Source of the DNA: Heligmosomoides polygyrus polygyrus
Taxonomy: Eukaryota; Nematoda; Chromadorea; Rhabditida; Heligmosomidae
Direction of reading: 5' to 3'
Length of the DNA stretch: 64,000 nucleotides
NCBI GenBank assembly: GCA_947396885.1
Contig: OX377205.1
Coordinates: forward strand, 59,864,969 to 59,928,968
Below the pieces are notes generated by a model. It searched no databases. It had not been told where the DNA came from and was given only the letters and a program-made list of their open reading frames with translations. A program made the translations under genes and the position numbers. Numbering within the stretch: the first letter of the stretch is position 1; every line of letters starts with the position of its first letter. Shown in pieces: positions 55,205-64,000 of this stretch.

Positions 55205-55475
55205 TGGCGTGCATTGAGTGGGTGTCGGAGCAGTTCTTCCCTGCACCATTGATCGATCAAGGGTTCTGGCTTGTCTCACCATCTGTCCACCGGAGCCTAC
55301 CGTTCCTCCGGTCTTGTAAATCGGTGCCAGCTGTGTCTGGGAAGAAATTGAAAAGCACCGGGGGCACTCTTGCCCATCGGCTCCCACTGCATGTCCTTGT
55401 AAGGGTGAAATGCGCATTCAAATTGTCTCCATGGAGGAATGCGTGGTGCATCTCAAAAACAATTGGTGAGCGAGG
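55205..55475 (+). mobile_element. tRNA-derived SINE, diverged copy 5
   Basis: The family order is retained: gggttctggctt, caccatctgtccaccgg, aatcggtgccagctgtgtct, cttgcccatcggctcccac, aatgcgcattcaaattg, then gaggaatgcgtggtgcatctc. The tRNA-like head is decayed. Confidence 0.72.
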
Positions 55476-57229
55476 ACTATCATTCTTACCATAAGTTTCA
55501 AAGGTTGTCGTTTATTCAGAACAGCGGATATTCAGGACAGGTGGTAACCACGAATGAACCCCTTTCCAAGCAAAGAAAACCCAGTACACAGATTATTAGT
55601 TCGAGCTCTCAGCAGGCGAAATCTGGCGAAGACTTCGATGCAGGTCACAACATGTGCAGGAGGAGGAAGAGGAACTATGGCTAGTCGCAGCGGTCGAAAT
55701 TTACGTCGAGAAATCTGATGCCCTTGAGAATTGGTGAGACGGCGATCTGCTTGTGCGTGTCCTAGCCGCAAGCAATCAAATCCGACGATCTTTTTAGTGG
55801 TCGCAAATCAGGTTTGCGGTCATTTTAGATGGAGAGAAGGAAGAGTGAAGGATATGTGGAACCCTTTCTGATGGCTGTATGTTGGGTAGACCTTGTTCAT
55901 CGCTTGCGTCATAGAGCATCTGCATGCTGGTTACGATCATAAGATCGAGAACTTTTCGAGTCATTTTATTCGCTCATCAGGTTGAGGCAGTTTCCATCGT
56001 TTCTAAATGCCTAAATCGTACATGCTTTTTGGCTTCCAAGACAGGCAACTTGGTGCTGAATTACTGCAGCTGCATAGAGCTGTATCATTCTCGCATAAAG
56101 ACGGCTCTACTTCTCCGATCTCGACAGGGTGAATAGCCCGTTGGGCTTTCACATGGAAATGAACCAGATCGCGTGCGTGCTCAAGTGCCACTTTCTGCCC
56201 TACGCCAAAGACACTCCGCTCTAGAATTTAATGGCCCACGATTGGCGTAGAAATTCCTTCAGGGTAGTTCAGGGTGAATATGGAGTTGCAATTCTTCCAA
56301 CTTAATGTGGACGTTTCTCTGGTCAGCCTAGGTCATACCTCGATAGAAAGCGCTTGGAATGCTTGAATGGTAGGATCCGCCCAAAAATTTCCGACTATTT
56401 ACTGGTACGTGAACAGTGGTGACACTGTAGTTCCATTTTAAGTCTAAGGTGTGAAGGGAACATTCAAATACATCTCCGAAGAGAAGGAGTTCAGACGCGG
56501 CTCGAGGAGATCGAGAGGTTCTCCTAGAAACAGCACACCTTGAAGAAGGTGGCCGATGAGTACAATGATGCAACGACTGAACAGAGCAGGTTGTGACCTG
56601 CAAAGGCTTCAATTGGCAGCCAAGCTGGAGTGGAGAGAGCAAGTTGAAGGATTGCCTGTATTCGACTTCGCAGACCTTGGCACTAGCAGCTGATGAATCT
56701 TTCTCTCGCACGTTTCGTGGTGAGATTAGGCCGTTTTCAGTGGCAAATATACTCCCTAAGGAGAAAGGCCGGTGCTGGGCAGTCCCTTTGTGGAAGCGCC
56801 TTGTGGAGGCCACTAGAGTGCACTTTAGGCATGCAGTGGTATCCGGTGAGCAGCCGAACAGTCAGTGTTTCCTCCTTTCCAATTTACCAGACATCGGATC
56901 CGACGCCGATACGGATAATTCGGAACCGTCATTTTTTTTCTTCAAAATCCCATTATAGGGATTACGCGAGCAATGGGATCTTTGAAAAGCCGGAATCCTA
57001 GTGCGATTCGAATAGGGATGAATTTCACCATATCGGACTTTCGGATAATTCAGATACCTAATTTTGATGAAGAATCTAACGTCCTATCCGATTGGACATC
57101 CGATGTGAGACACGAAGAAAATCAGTTATTTGGATGGTCTGAACCCCTCTTGTTAATGCTACTCTTACTATAATCATTCCGAGATCAGCGGCCTTTGAAA
57201 AATGCCATTTTTCGCATAAGTCTCTTGAC
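55476..57229. other. unassigned
   Basis: Overlapping 121-, 102- and 161-codon frames around 56328-57001 lie on both strands and carry no recognised motif. Near 56890-57110 the words ggataattcgga and cggataattcag recur, perhaps another decayed transposon end. Confidence 0.4.
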
Positions 57230-57385
57230 CGGGTTTGAAAAATGACAAATTGGAGTTGTTCGAATCGGGATCGGATCCAGTCTCTACAATTTACCGGCCA
57301 TGGAGGAATGGAAGGTTTGGTGAGCGAAATCCTAACCTTGATAGAGTTTATGAAATTCCTCTTGCGCTCTGTGTACGTGTTATGC
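57230..57385 (-). mobile_element. tRNA-derived SINE, fragmentary copy 6
   Basis: The plus-strand text ccatggaggaatggaaggtt then tggtgagcgaaatcctaacc matches the head and body junction of the family in reverse (ggatggatggagggcttggt, gcgcgaaatccgaacc). Only about 150 bp are recognisable. Confidence 0.5.
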
Positions 57386-58330
57386 TTTCAGATGATCAGG
57401 AGGGGCAACTACTGAAAACAATAGTCTTCGGTGTCAATGCGGCAATGTCAAATTAAGACCTAGGTGCAATGCATGGCGCGATGCCGAAGAATGTATCAAT
57501 AAAGTGTAGTAATTTGCAGCTTCCGATCGAAGAGAGCTACGGTGGAGAAGGCGCGTTAAACCATCGTTGTGTACGGCGATCATCTTGATGAGCAGCTTGT
57601 TTCAGCTGTAATACTCGATGAAGAAGACGAGACGACGTGACGAGGAGATGAGCGGAAACCGCGATTGCGCTGTAAATATCCAGTGAGACGTGAAGATCGA
57701 CGATAAATGGTGATTGACTTCAAGGTTCGCCCAGGTGGAACGGCGAACGCCTGCCTGGTCGCCAGCCAGCTGGTTGGGCTGGGTCGTTGGAGCACCACGG
57801 GGTGTCGTCGTCGTCAGACGCCCCATGGGCGATCTGAAGCGACGGCGATTTCGTGGAGAGAAGCCGCGCCGCGCCCGACTTCGGACCCGACGGGCTAACG
57901 CGATGTAAAACATACGGGGCGTTGAGAGAGACACGTGAGCGGGGAAGGAGGGAGGCGCGGGCGAAAGCCATGGGGAGCGACAGAACGCGCCGACAGAAGA
58001 GAGCGGCCCGGATAGCCGCTTTTTTCGGCCGGCGACTTCGGTGGGTTTGCGGAAAGGCATAAGTGGTGGACAGCTCGTTCCAAAGCGGTTGCGTCATTGG
58101 GAACCGCCGAAAATCTCGGAAACTTGGAGTGGGTAGGGTGAATGGTCTCAGTCCCCCATCTCCCTCGCCTCACGAAGTTACCGTTGGGCAGAAAAGGACT
58201 AAACGCTCAAGAGGCTGAGGATTCATTCACGAAACTCCTGGTTTAGCTATTATTATGCGAATAGAAAAACGCATTTCAAAGGTAGCACCGTGCGTACCGA
58301 AATGCCCCTTCGTGTCGCGCTTATAGTTGT
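57386..58330. other. GC-rich stretch with overlapping frames, unassigned
   Basis: From about 57640 to 58190 base composition rises and frames of up to 152 codons overlap on both strands (57602-58060 and 57720-58097 minus; 57707-57908 plus). The plus-strand frames are Arg-rich. None shows a domain. This could be the first exon and promoter of a host gene or simply a GC-rich island. Confidence 0.4.
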
Positions 58331-58565
58331 GCTTTTCGAAATTTCATCGAACGAATCACCGAACGAAAAAATTTGGCGTCAAAAATTTCCGATCGAACGA
58401 TCGAGCAAATTTATTCGATGTTGAAAATTTCCGAACGCATGAAACATCGAATTTATTCGATTCCGAACGAACGAACGATCGAATCTATTCGATGTCGAAA
58501 ATTTTCTAATGATCGAATAGTCGAATAATTTGTTCGAATGAACGAATAACGAATAACCGTATTTC
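58331..58565. repeat. cluster of cgaacg / tcgaat motifs
   Basis: Dense irregular repetition of cgaacga, tcgaat and attcgatg words, similar in character to 22620-22865. It may be the sub-terminal repeat DNA of a DNA transposon whose ends I cannot locate. Confidence 0.55.
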
Positions 58566-58631
58566 GCTGTGCATTAAAGCGTATCTATAGTAAACAAACC
58601 GATTAGTGTTCCAATTCTGCAAACTGTTAAG

Positions 58632-58705
58632 GCAACCTTTTGTAATGTGCCACGCACTCTAGTTCTGCATGATATCGTTGAAAAATTGAAGTCCTGATCT
58701 TTCCA
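58632..58705 (-). mobile_element. tRNA-derived SINE, 3' fragment
   Basis: Plus-strand text ccttttgtaatgtgccacgc followed by actctagttctgcatgatatcg aligns with the reversed SINE tail (ccttttaggatgcgccacgc, attctacttctacgggatgtcg). Confidence 0.55.
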
Positions 58706-58876
58706 GAAAACATATCCGTATGGTGATCCTATCCACAACGGCCTTCTCTTTTTTGCCTTTCCTCTCAAACCTTACGATTAGTTCGTTCTTACAATGAAGA
58801 AACAGAGACCGAGACGAAGAGAAATCTCTCCAGGGGCACGCCTTTCTTCAAATATGTTTCACAAGTGCTCCGACGG

Positions 58877-60751
58877 CAGGGATGTGCGGAAATTTTTCGG
58901 AAAAAAGCGGAAGACGAAATACGGAACGGAAACACTCAAAAATGGCCGGAAACCGGAATACGAAACGGAAATGACACATGTTCGCCATTTTTTTCTTCAA
59001 AAATTGCATCTGAAACGGCGTCAGAAGCGGCTTCTATTGCACCTTTTCTTGCTCAGAACTTTGCGAGCAGCAGAATCTTCCACAGATTAATGCTCATCCT
59101 CATCTTAACATAACATAACGAAGCACGAATTCATAATATTGCTATGGTGACTTTTAGATATGGCTGAGCAATAAACGAAAACAAATTCAGGGCTTACTTC
59201 ACTATTTCTCACTATTTCAGCATGCAGTCTTTCCATACCTAGTTCCTGCGACGTTTTTCGCTTACTTTTTTGATGCTGTATTTTTTGACCGGTAGACTAA
59301 ACCGACTTAATCACTAGAGGATTCATACAGACACACAATAAAAAAACTGACTCGGGTGAAGCCTAAAACTGGAGTAGTCACCTGGATCATTTTCCGACCA
59401 CGAAAAAAAATCCTCTCAACACTTTTAGAAACCAGTGGCATCATGGATGACGTGGTGACTGCACAGATATCTGCATATTCAACATTAGCAGTTACATTGT
59501 AATCACCAAAACTAGTACTCAGAATTCATTCTGGGATCTAAGACGATAACTGGATGACTGATTAGTCATGGTGGGTCCACACTTCACAGAAATATTCAGT
59601 CTGTTCCAGCCTAGAAAACCTACGCCCAAGATGACATAGCTGGACAGTTCCTAGATGGTGCTCGAAGCAATAGTTTTCCGTCAGAGTTCAATAAGTCACC
59701 ATAGTCAGTCATAGTAACAGCTCATGGTAGATATTCGTGATACTTCATTAGAAAATGAATCGAATAACTCGAAATGGATGAATATCACACCCGAAATTAA
59801 AAATTGAAATTCACATCTTCGATCAGGAGAACTGATGTAATCTTGGACAACCGCATGCCACAACCTTCACTGAACCCTTTGTTTTATGATACTTACTAAG
59901 TTTCTAGTTTTTTCTATATGCTTACTAACCAGTTTGTAGTTTGAAGCATATGTTATATGTAAACATGCTCTATAACACACTATAATACCCCTAGGTGGAT
60001 TACCTATATGATTGCGTGGATTTTGCAAAAGTGCAAAACAAACGCACTCTGCGGGATCCAAACCCTGACCCCTCGCTCACGAGCCGGAGCCCTTCCCTAC
60101 CACGCCGCTTGTGCACTGCGCTGACTCGCGATACGAGCCCTCATCCCGCGCGCCCGTCAACTGTGGAGCACGTGAATCAACAGGGTGCCAACAGGCGACT
60201 TCCGTCGCCCCTAACTTTGCGCAGAGTTGTATTGGGGTCGAGATACCTGCAGTTGGTTACTTCCCAAGGAGAGGCGGTTCTGCTCATATACAACATTTGC
60301 GCCGTTCCGACCTACTGTTGAGATAGTATCCTGGTAAGCTACTTGTAACTAATGGATCAAGAATTTTATGATCATTCAAATGTTAAGTGCATTTTCTTAG
60401 TAGAATACATATCCTTTCTGGCACATTAATTTTGCCCTGCACCCAGCCGTTGTCATTTTTTAGTGCTTTTTCTGGTAATCGAACTAAATTCAAGAATATT
60501 AATACTAGAGTTGTCTAACAGTATTTCTCTCACAATTATGTGAAGGAGAACCCTTTTTTACTGATACGCTGTGTTGAAGGGCCTTTTTTATTTGACTGCT
60601 GTGTTCAATGGAAAACTAGAGTGGAACAGTGCCCCTTTCCGTTTCCGCCTTCCGGCGCAAAAACATGCGGAACACGAAACGGAACGGAAGACCCCAAAAT
60701 GGCCGGAAACCGGAATTCGAAACACGGAAACGGAAATTCTGCACATCCCTG
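58877..60751. mobile_element. complete non-autonomous hAT-like element with perfect 8-bp duplication
   Basis: Starts cagggatgtgcgg and ends tctgcacatccctg. The 8-bp target duplication tccgacgg is perfect at 58869-58876 and 60752-60759. Sub-terminal regions on both sides are full of ggaac, cggaa and ccggaaacc words in mirrored arrangement. The 1,875-bp body has no transposase frame. A second copy in opposite orientation begins at 63464. Confidence 0.95.
59955..60335 (-). mobile_element. probable tRNA-like SINE inserted in the hAT-like element
   Basis: This block is absent from the sister copy at 63464-64000, where the flanking text is continuous. On the minus strand it holds aagcggcgtggtaggg (A-box-like) and ggtttggatccc (B-box-like) with gcagagtgcgtttgttttgc beyond. 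Exact ends are uncertain. Confidence 0.55.
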
Positions 60752-60849
60752 TCCGACGGGCCTAACGGCGTGTCTCGCACCTGCTTCGCGCGACTTTGCA
60801 GCACCATTGACCCATAGAAAGTAGTTTCTGTAAACCATAAAATTCGCTA

Positions 60850-61619
60850 ACATCTAAGACGTGGTGCGTACTTTACCGGCATCACGCAGTTTCACTTCGG
60901 CACCTTTATCATAGACATTCTCTCCGGACCGCCCACTAAGCCATTGGTTTGTGGCTCCTCCGCAACTGTTCTCGTACTCAACAGTTAGCGTTTCCAGATA
61001 TCGTTGACATATCTTCCAAAGCCAGGTTCCCCCTCACTCGTTTCTTCTTACTGGATCTAATTGCTGGTCCGCCTTTACTGGTCTTCCTACCTCCTCTTTA
61101 TTGCCCCCTCCCCACCTTACTGGTCTCTTCTAGTTGGCTTCCCCGTTGTGGTCCCTCCTCCATGTTGTTCCTTTCCTTCCTGGTCGCTCTCCTGGTCCCT
61201 ATAGCTCCCCCTTGCTGTCCTCTTTCACAACCCCTTTGGTGGTGCTCCCATGCTAGCGGCAGACGTCGTGACACGTATAAGGACGCTTGTTGCGTGACGT
61301 AGGGGGACCCGTCTTCTGGATTTAGACGTGCAGAAACGCGCTCAGATGTCGCTGTGTCAAGCGGGAGGAGGCTTCTTCTGCTGCAGCAGCATCCATGTTG
61401 ATCAGCAAACGTAGTACTCGCGAGAACGCAGAGGCGTATCTAGCGCGGGTGAAATTCTCCGTTCAACAGAAGATAATGCTGGATTCTGATGGTGAGAGGG
61501 GCCGCTCGTCGCACGACGTCCGGGACACCTCTTCTAACACCAGACTCTTGTTGCGGGACGTTGGGGTCCGTCTTCAGGATCCAAAAGCTCAGAAGACTCG
61601 TCTTCCGAATGCAGAAGCT
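60850..61619 (-). repeat. composite repeat with minisatellite core, copy 2 (opposite orientation)
   Basis: Reverse complement of 21780-22220 at the left (tttatcatagacattctctc, gttctcgtactcaacagtta, atcgttgacatatc). Then come degenerate actggtcc-type units (61050-61230) and gtgacacg/gcgggacgt units to the gap. Confidence 0.65.
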
Positions 61620-61819
61620 NNNNNNNNNNNNNNNNNNNNNNNNNNNNNNNNNNNNNNNNNNNNNNNNNNNNNNNNNNNNNNNNNNNNNNNNNNNNNNNNN
61701 NNNNNNNNNNNNNNNNNNNNNNNNNNNNNNNNNNNNNNNNNNNNNNNNNNNNNNNNNNNNNNNNNNNNNNNNNNNNNNNNNNNNNNNNNNNNNNNNNNNN
61801 NNNNNNNNNNNNNNNNNNN
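61620..61819. other. assembly gap (200 N)
   Basis: Exactly 200 undetermined bases, probably a fixed-size placeholder. The gap lies inside minisatellite DNA, which would explain the failed assembly. Confidence 0.99.
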
Positions 61820-62800
61820 AGGCTAACATATTCTCCGGGTTTTATTCTCCGAAAGTACACATTCTCTACGCTGGCGAGGAACAGATTGCGAGAGTATCAA
61901 TCCGAAGTGCTTAATTTGCGGAAACATGAATGAAATCAACCGGTGTTGATAGGCCGCTTGACACCGTTAACTGTCTGATGACAATAATATTCTTATTATT
62001 CTTTTGGCCATTTACCGGCAGAAAAACGTGGTGAGAGTCGAGTACACGCACACTCGCTGCACAAAGTTTTTAATAATTCTTCTGAAAATCTCAGGATGCT
62101 GTGCAAAGTCCGATCTGATAGGCACGTTGTACGATGTCGGTGTGACATGTTCTGAATCAGTCCGATACGCGTTGGACGATACTGAGGAAAATACTGGCTC
62201 GCCCTTACTGGTCCCTTCGCTGGTCCCACCTTTACTGGTCTCCCATTTTACGCCCCCCCCCCACCCTACCGGTTCACACTTCCCCTCACTGGTCTCCTTT
62301 TGTTGGTGCCCTCCCCCTTTGGCTGGTACTCCATTACTGCTCCCACCTTTAGACGTCTCCTCTCCACTGCTCTCCATTTACTGGTCTCCCTCCCGCATCG
62401 TACTGGTGTGGTCTCCCTTTCACCGGTCCCCATTATTGGGCCCACCTTCATGGGCCTCTTTACCGGCTCCTCCTTACTGGCCTCTCCCCCCCCCACCTTA
62501 CTGTTCCCACTTCAGTGATACACTCCTTCTTCAATGATCCCACCTTTACTGGTTCCCACCCCCCCCCCCCCCGCGTCACTGACATCGGTGACACGTCGTC
62601 TGACCTTACACCCCCTACGTGACATGAGTGACACTTCTTCTGAACCTACACATCCATTACGCGATTTGCGCGAACGTCCTGAGCCCAGAACGACTGCTGA
62701 ACGACGAACAACCGAACGTCCTTTGAGCGACATCCGCGCCACGTCTTCTGGCGCTCGCAACACGACGTCTATGAAAGACGATAGACAGACGGACGGACAG
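61820..62800. repeat. composite repeat with minisatellites, copy 3
   Basis: 61858-62200 matches 20636-21030. 62190-62560 has degenerate tttactggtcccc units. A 14-base C run lies at 62559-62572. 62575-62770 has units of about 42 bp (gacatcggtgacacgtcgtc, gacatgagtgacacttcttc) that are the reverse of those at 25915-26145. Confidence 0.72.
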
Positions 62801-62823
62801 ACACAACCGCTTACTCTTTTATA

Positions 62824-63440
62824 CAGGATGGCCCATAAGTCTTGCAACAAAACTTAGTATAAAAGGGCTAGAAATGCACCAAATTTCCTACAATTTCAAG
62901 CACTCTTTGCCCACACTGTGTAGATTATGTTGGAGCAGTACTATTCATAACGGGCCATTCCTGGCTGATAAGAGCCTTTAGATCCTATGGGTAGCTCTGC
63001 AGCTCGCGTCGCTCAGGCAGGGTGTTCAGCCAGCGCTTCATTTGATGAAAATTTTCTCGAAGCTGAGCGATCCCAGAAAGGTCTAAATAGCAGGGCACTT
63101 AATACTAGCTCTGGGGAATAGGATGGTATGCAAACATTGGCTGCGAATGGCAGCTGTTCGTCTTACACAATTTTCCAAAATGCCTTCTATCACACCCTAG
63201 GTTTCTGTGTAAAAAGAGAGAAAATCAGTAAGAAATTCTTGCTCGATGGGCACAAAAAGTTACCACCATATATCGGAGACTCAATCGCGCTGTTTAAAGG
63301 CAAAATGCACCTTCCGATAAAATGATTATTCCAACAGCAAGAAGAAGAGGACGCGGTAGCAGTTCTCCACCCATCTGCCAAAAATCGCACCTGCAAAAAC
63401 TAGCTGTGGGATTCCTGCAATTTTAGATTTTTGGTCTTTG
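62824..63440 (-). pseudogene. second mariner-family transposase remnant
   Basis: The terminus caggatggcccataagtctt begins at 62824 next to TA (62822-62823), as in mariner ends. Reading inward on the minus strand, the decayed C-terminal end of a mariner transposase can be traced: YSPEL-type block near 63115, then LKALISQEW and a final VLEIVGNLVHF before the terminus. Several stops and shifts are present. The other terminus was not found before 63464. It is distinct from the remnant at 44566-45405. Confidence 0.62.
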
Positions 63441-63463
63441 TTCATTCACCATTCTAGAGAAAG

Positions 63464-64000
63464 CAGGGATGTGCGGAATTTCCGTTTCCGCGTCCCGAAT
63501 TCCGGTTTCCGGCCATTTTTCTGTGTTCCGTTCCGTTCCGTGTTCCGACTGTTTCCGTTTCCGGAAGGCGGAAACGGAAATGGACATTGAACACAATCAG
63601 CTTATCAATTAAAAAGGGTTCTTCTTCATATAATTGTGAGATAAATACTGTCAGACAACTCTAGTATTAATTTTCTTGGAATTATAGTTGGACTACCAAA
63701 AAAGTACTCAAAAATGGGAACGGCTGAGTGCAGGGCACAACTAATGGGCCAGCAATGGCTATGTGTGCATTGTGTGCTACAAAAGTGTACTCAACATTTG
63801 AATGATCATAAAATTCTTGATCCATTAGTTATAAACAGCTACAAAAACTTTGTAAGCATATAGCTCAGTGTCATGAAACAAAGGGTTCAGTGAAGGTTGT
63901 GGCATGCGCTTGTCTGCTCCAAGATTACATCAGTGTTCCTGATTGAAGGTGTAAATTTCATCCTTTAATTTCGTTAGGTGTTATATTTATCCATATGAAG
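63464..64000. mobile_element. second copy of the 58877-60751 hAT-like family, running off the window
   Basis: Starts cagggatgtgcggaatttcc at 63464 and follows the reverse complement of 60751 leftward. Shared text includes ttccggtttccggccatttt, ttcttcttcatataattgtgag against ttctccttcacataattgtgag, aatgatcataaaattcttgatcc and gaaccctttg in reverse. The left flank 63456-63463 (agagaaag) is the expected half of its target duplication; the other half is outside the window. Confidence 0.9.

Noticed and set aside
56328..56958. Overlapping 161- and 121-codon frames as candidate genes
   Set aside because: They lie on opposite strands over the same bases, with no motif, and I saw no support for either.
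57602..58097. Host gene on the minus strand in the GC-rich island
   Set aside because: Frames overlap on both strands, no domain or splice pattern is convincing, and composition alone can explain them. Kept only as an unassigned stretch.
61395..61914. Frames running through the run of N
   Set aside because: They cross an assembly gap and have no meaning as proteins.

Overview
The window looks like chromosomal DNA of a nematode, most likely a strongylid (hookworm-like) parasite. This rests on the mix of transposon families: RTE-type non-LTR elements with wording familiar from hookworm proteins, a BEL/Pao element with a phlebovirus-like envelope, mariner, a Penelope-like element, and very many short inverted-repeat elements. 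There are no bacterial features (no operons, ribosome binding sites or CRISPR). I found no host protein-coding gene I would defend. Essentially every long or domain-bearing reading frame belongs to a mobile element.

Layout. 1-5.3 kb: 3' part of a BEL/Pao endogenous retrovirus-like element (integrase tail fused to envelope, then a Gag/nucleocapsid-like frame). 5.3-11.1 kb: unassigned DNA with one diverged repeat pair and one acidic hypothetical ORF. 11.1-12.3 kb: a pogo/Tc1-like element with no transposase. 12.6-19.1 kb: a nested stack in which an old RTE fragment is split by two hAT-like insertions, one of which carries a later full-length RTE copy. 19.4-20.0 kb: two nested GC-rich MITEs. 20.6-26.5 kb: minisatellite-bearing repeats, a foldback MITE and a tRNA-derived SINE. 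27.7-29.4 kb: a degenerate CR1/jockey-like element. 30.2-34.4 kb: an inverted tRNA-like repeat pair followed by the best-preserved RTE copy, with a 17-bp target duplication. 37.1-38.5 kb: a second pogo-like element carrying a 525-bp foldback made of tRNA-like arms. 39.0-44.3 kb: an RTE-1-like element interrupted by a hAT-like element, which itself holds a SINE and a MITE. 44.6-45.4 kb: a mariner remnant. 47.6-50.6 kb: a nearly intact Penelope-like element with reverse transcriptase and GIY-YIG endonuclease. 50.6-58.6 kb: mostly unassigned with SINE copies. 58.9-60.8 kb: a complete non-autonomous hAT-like element with a perfect 8-bp target duplication. 60.9-64.0 kb: minisatellite repeats, a 200-bp assembly gap, another mariner remnant and a second copy of the same hAT-like family running off the end.

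How the parts relate. Retrotransposons (BEL/Pao, two RTE families, CR1-like, Penelope) could supply copying machinery for the SINEs. The hAT-like, pogo-like and PIF/Harbinger-like elements carry only termini and would depend on transposases encoded elsewhere. Target-site duplications allow insertions to be ordered in time. All coordinates of non-coding repeats come from reading the sequence by eye; boundaries not anchored by a stated target duplication are approximate.
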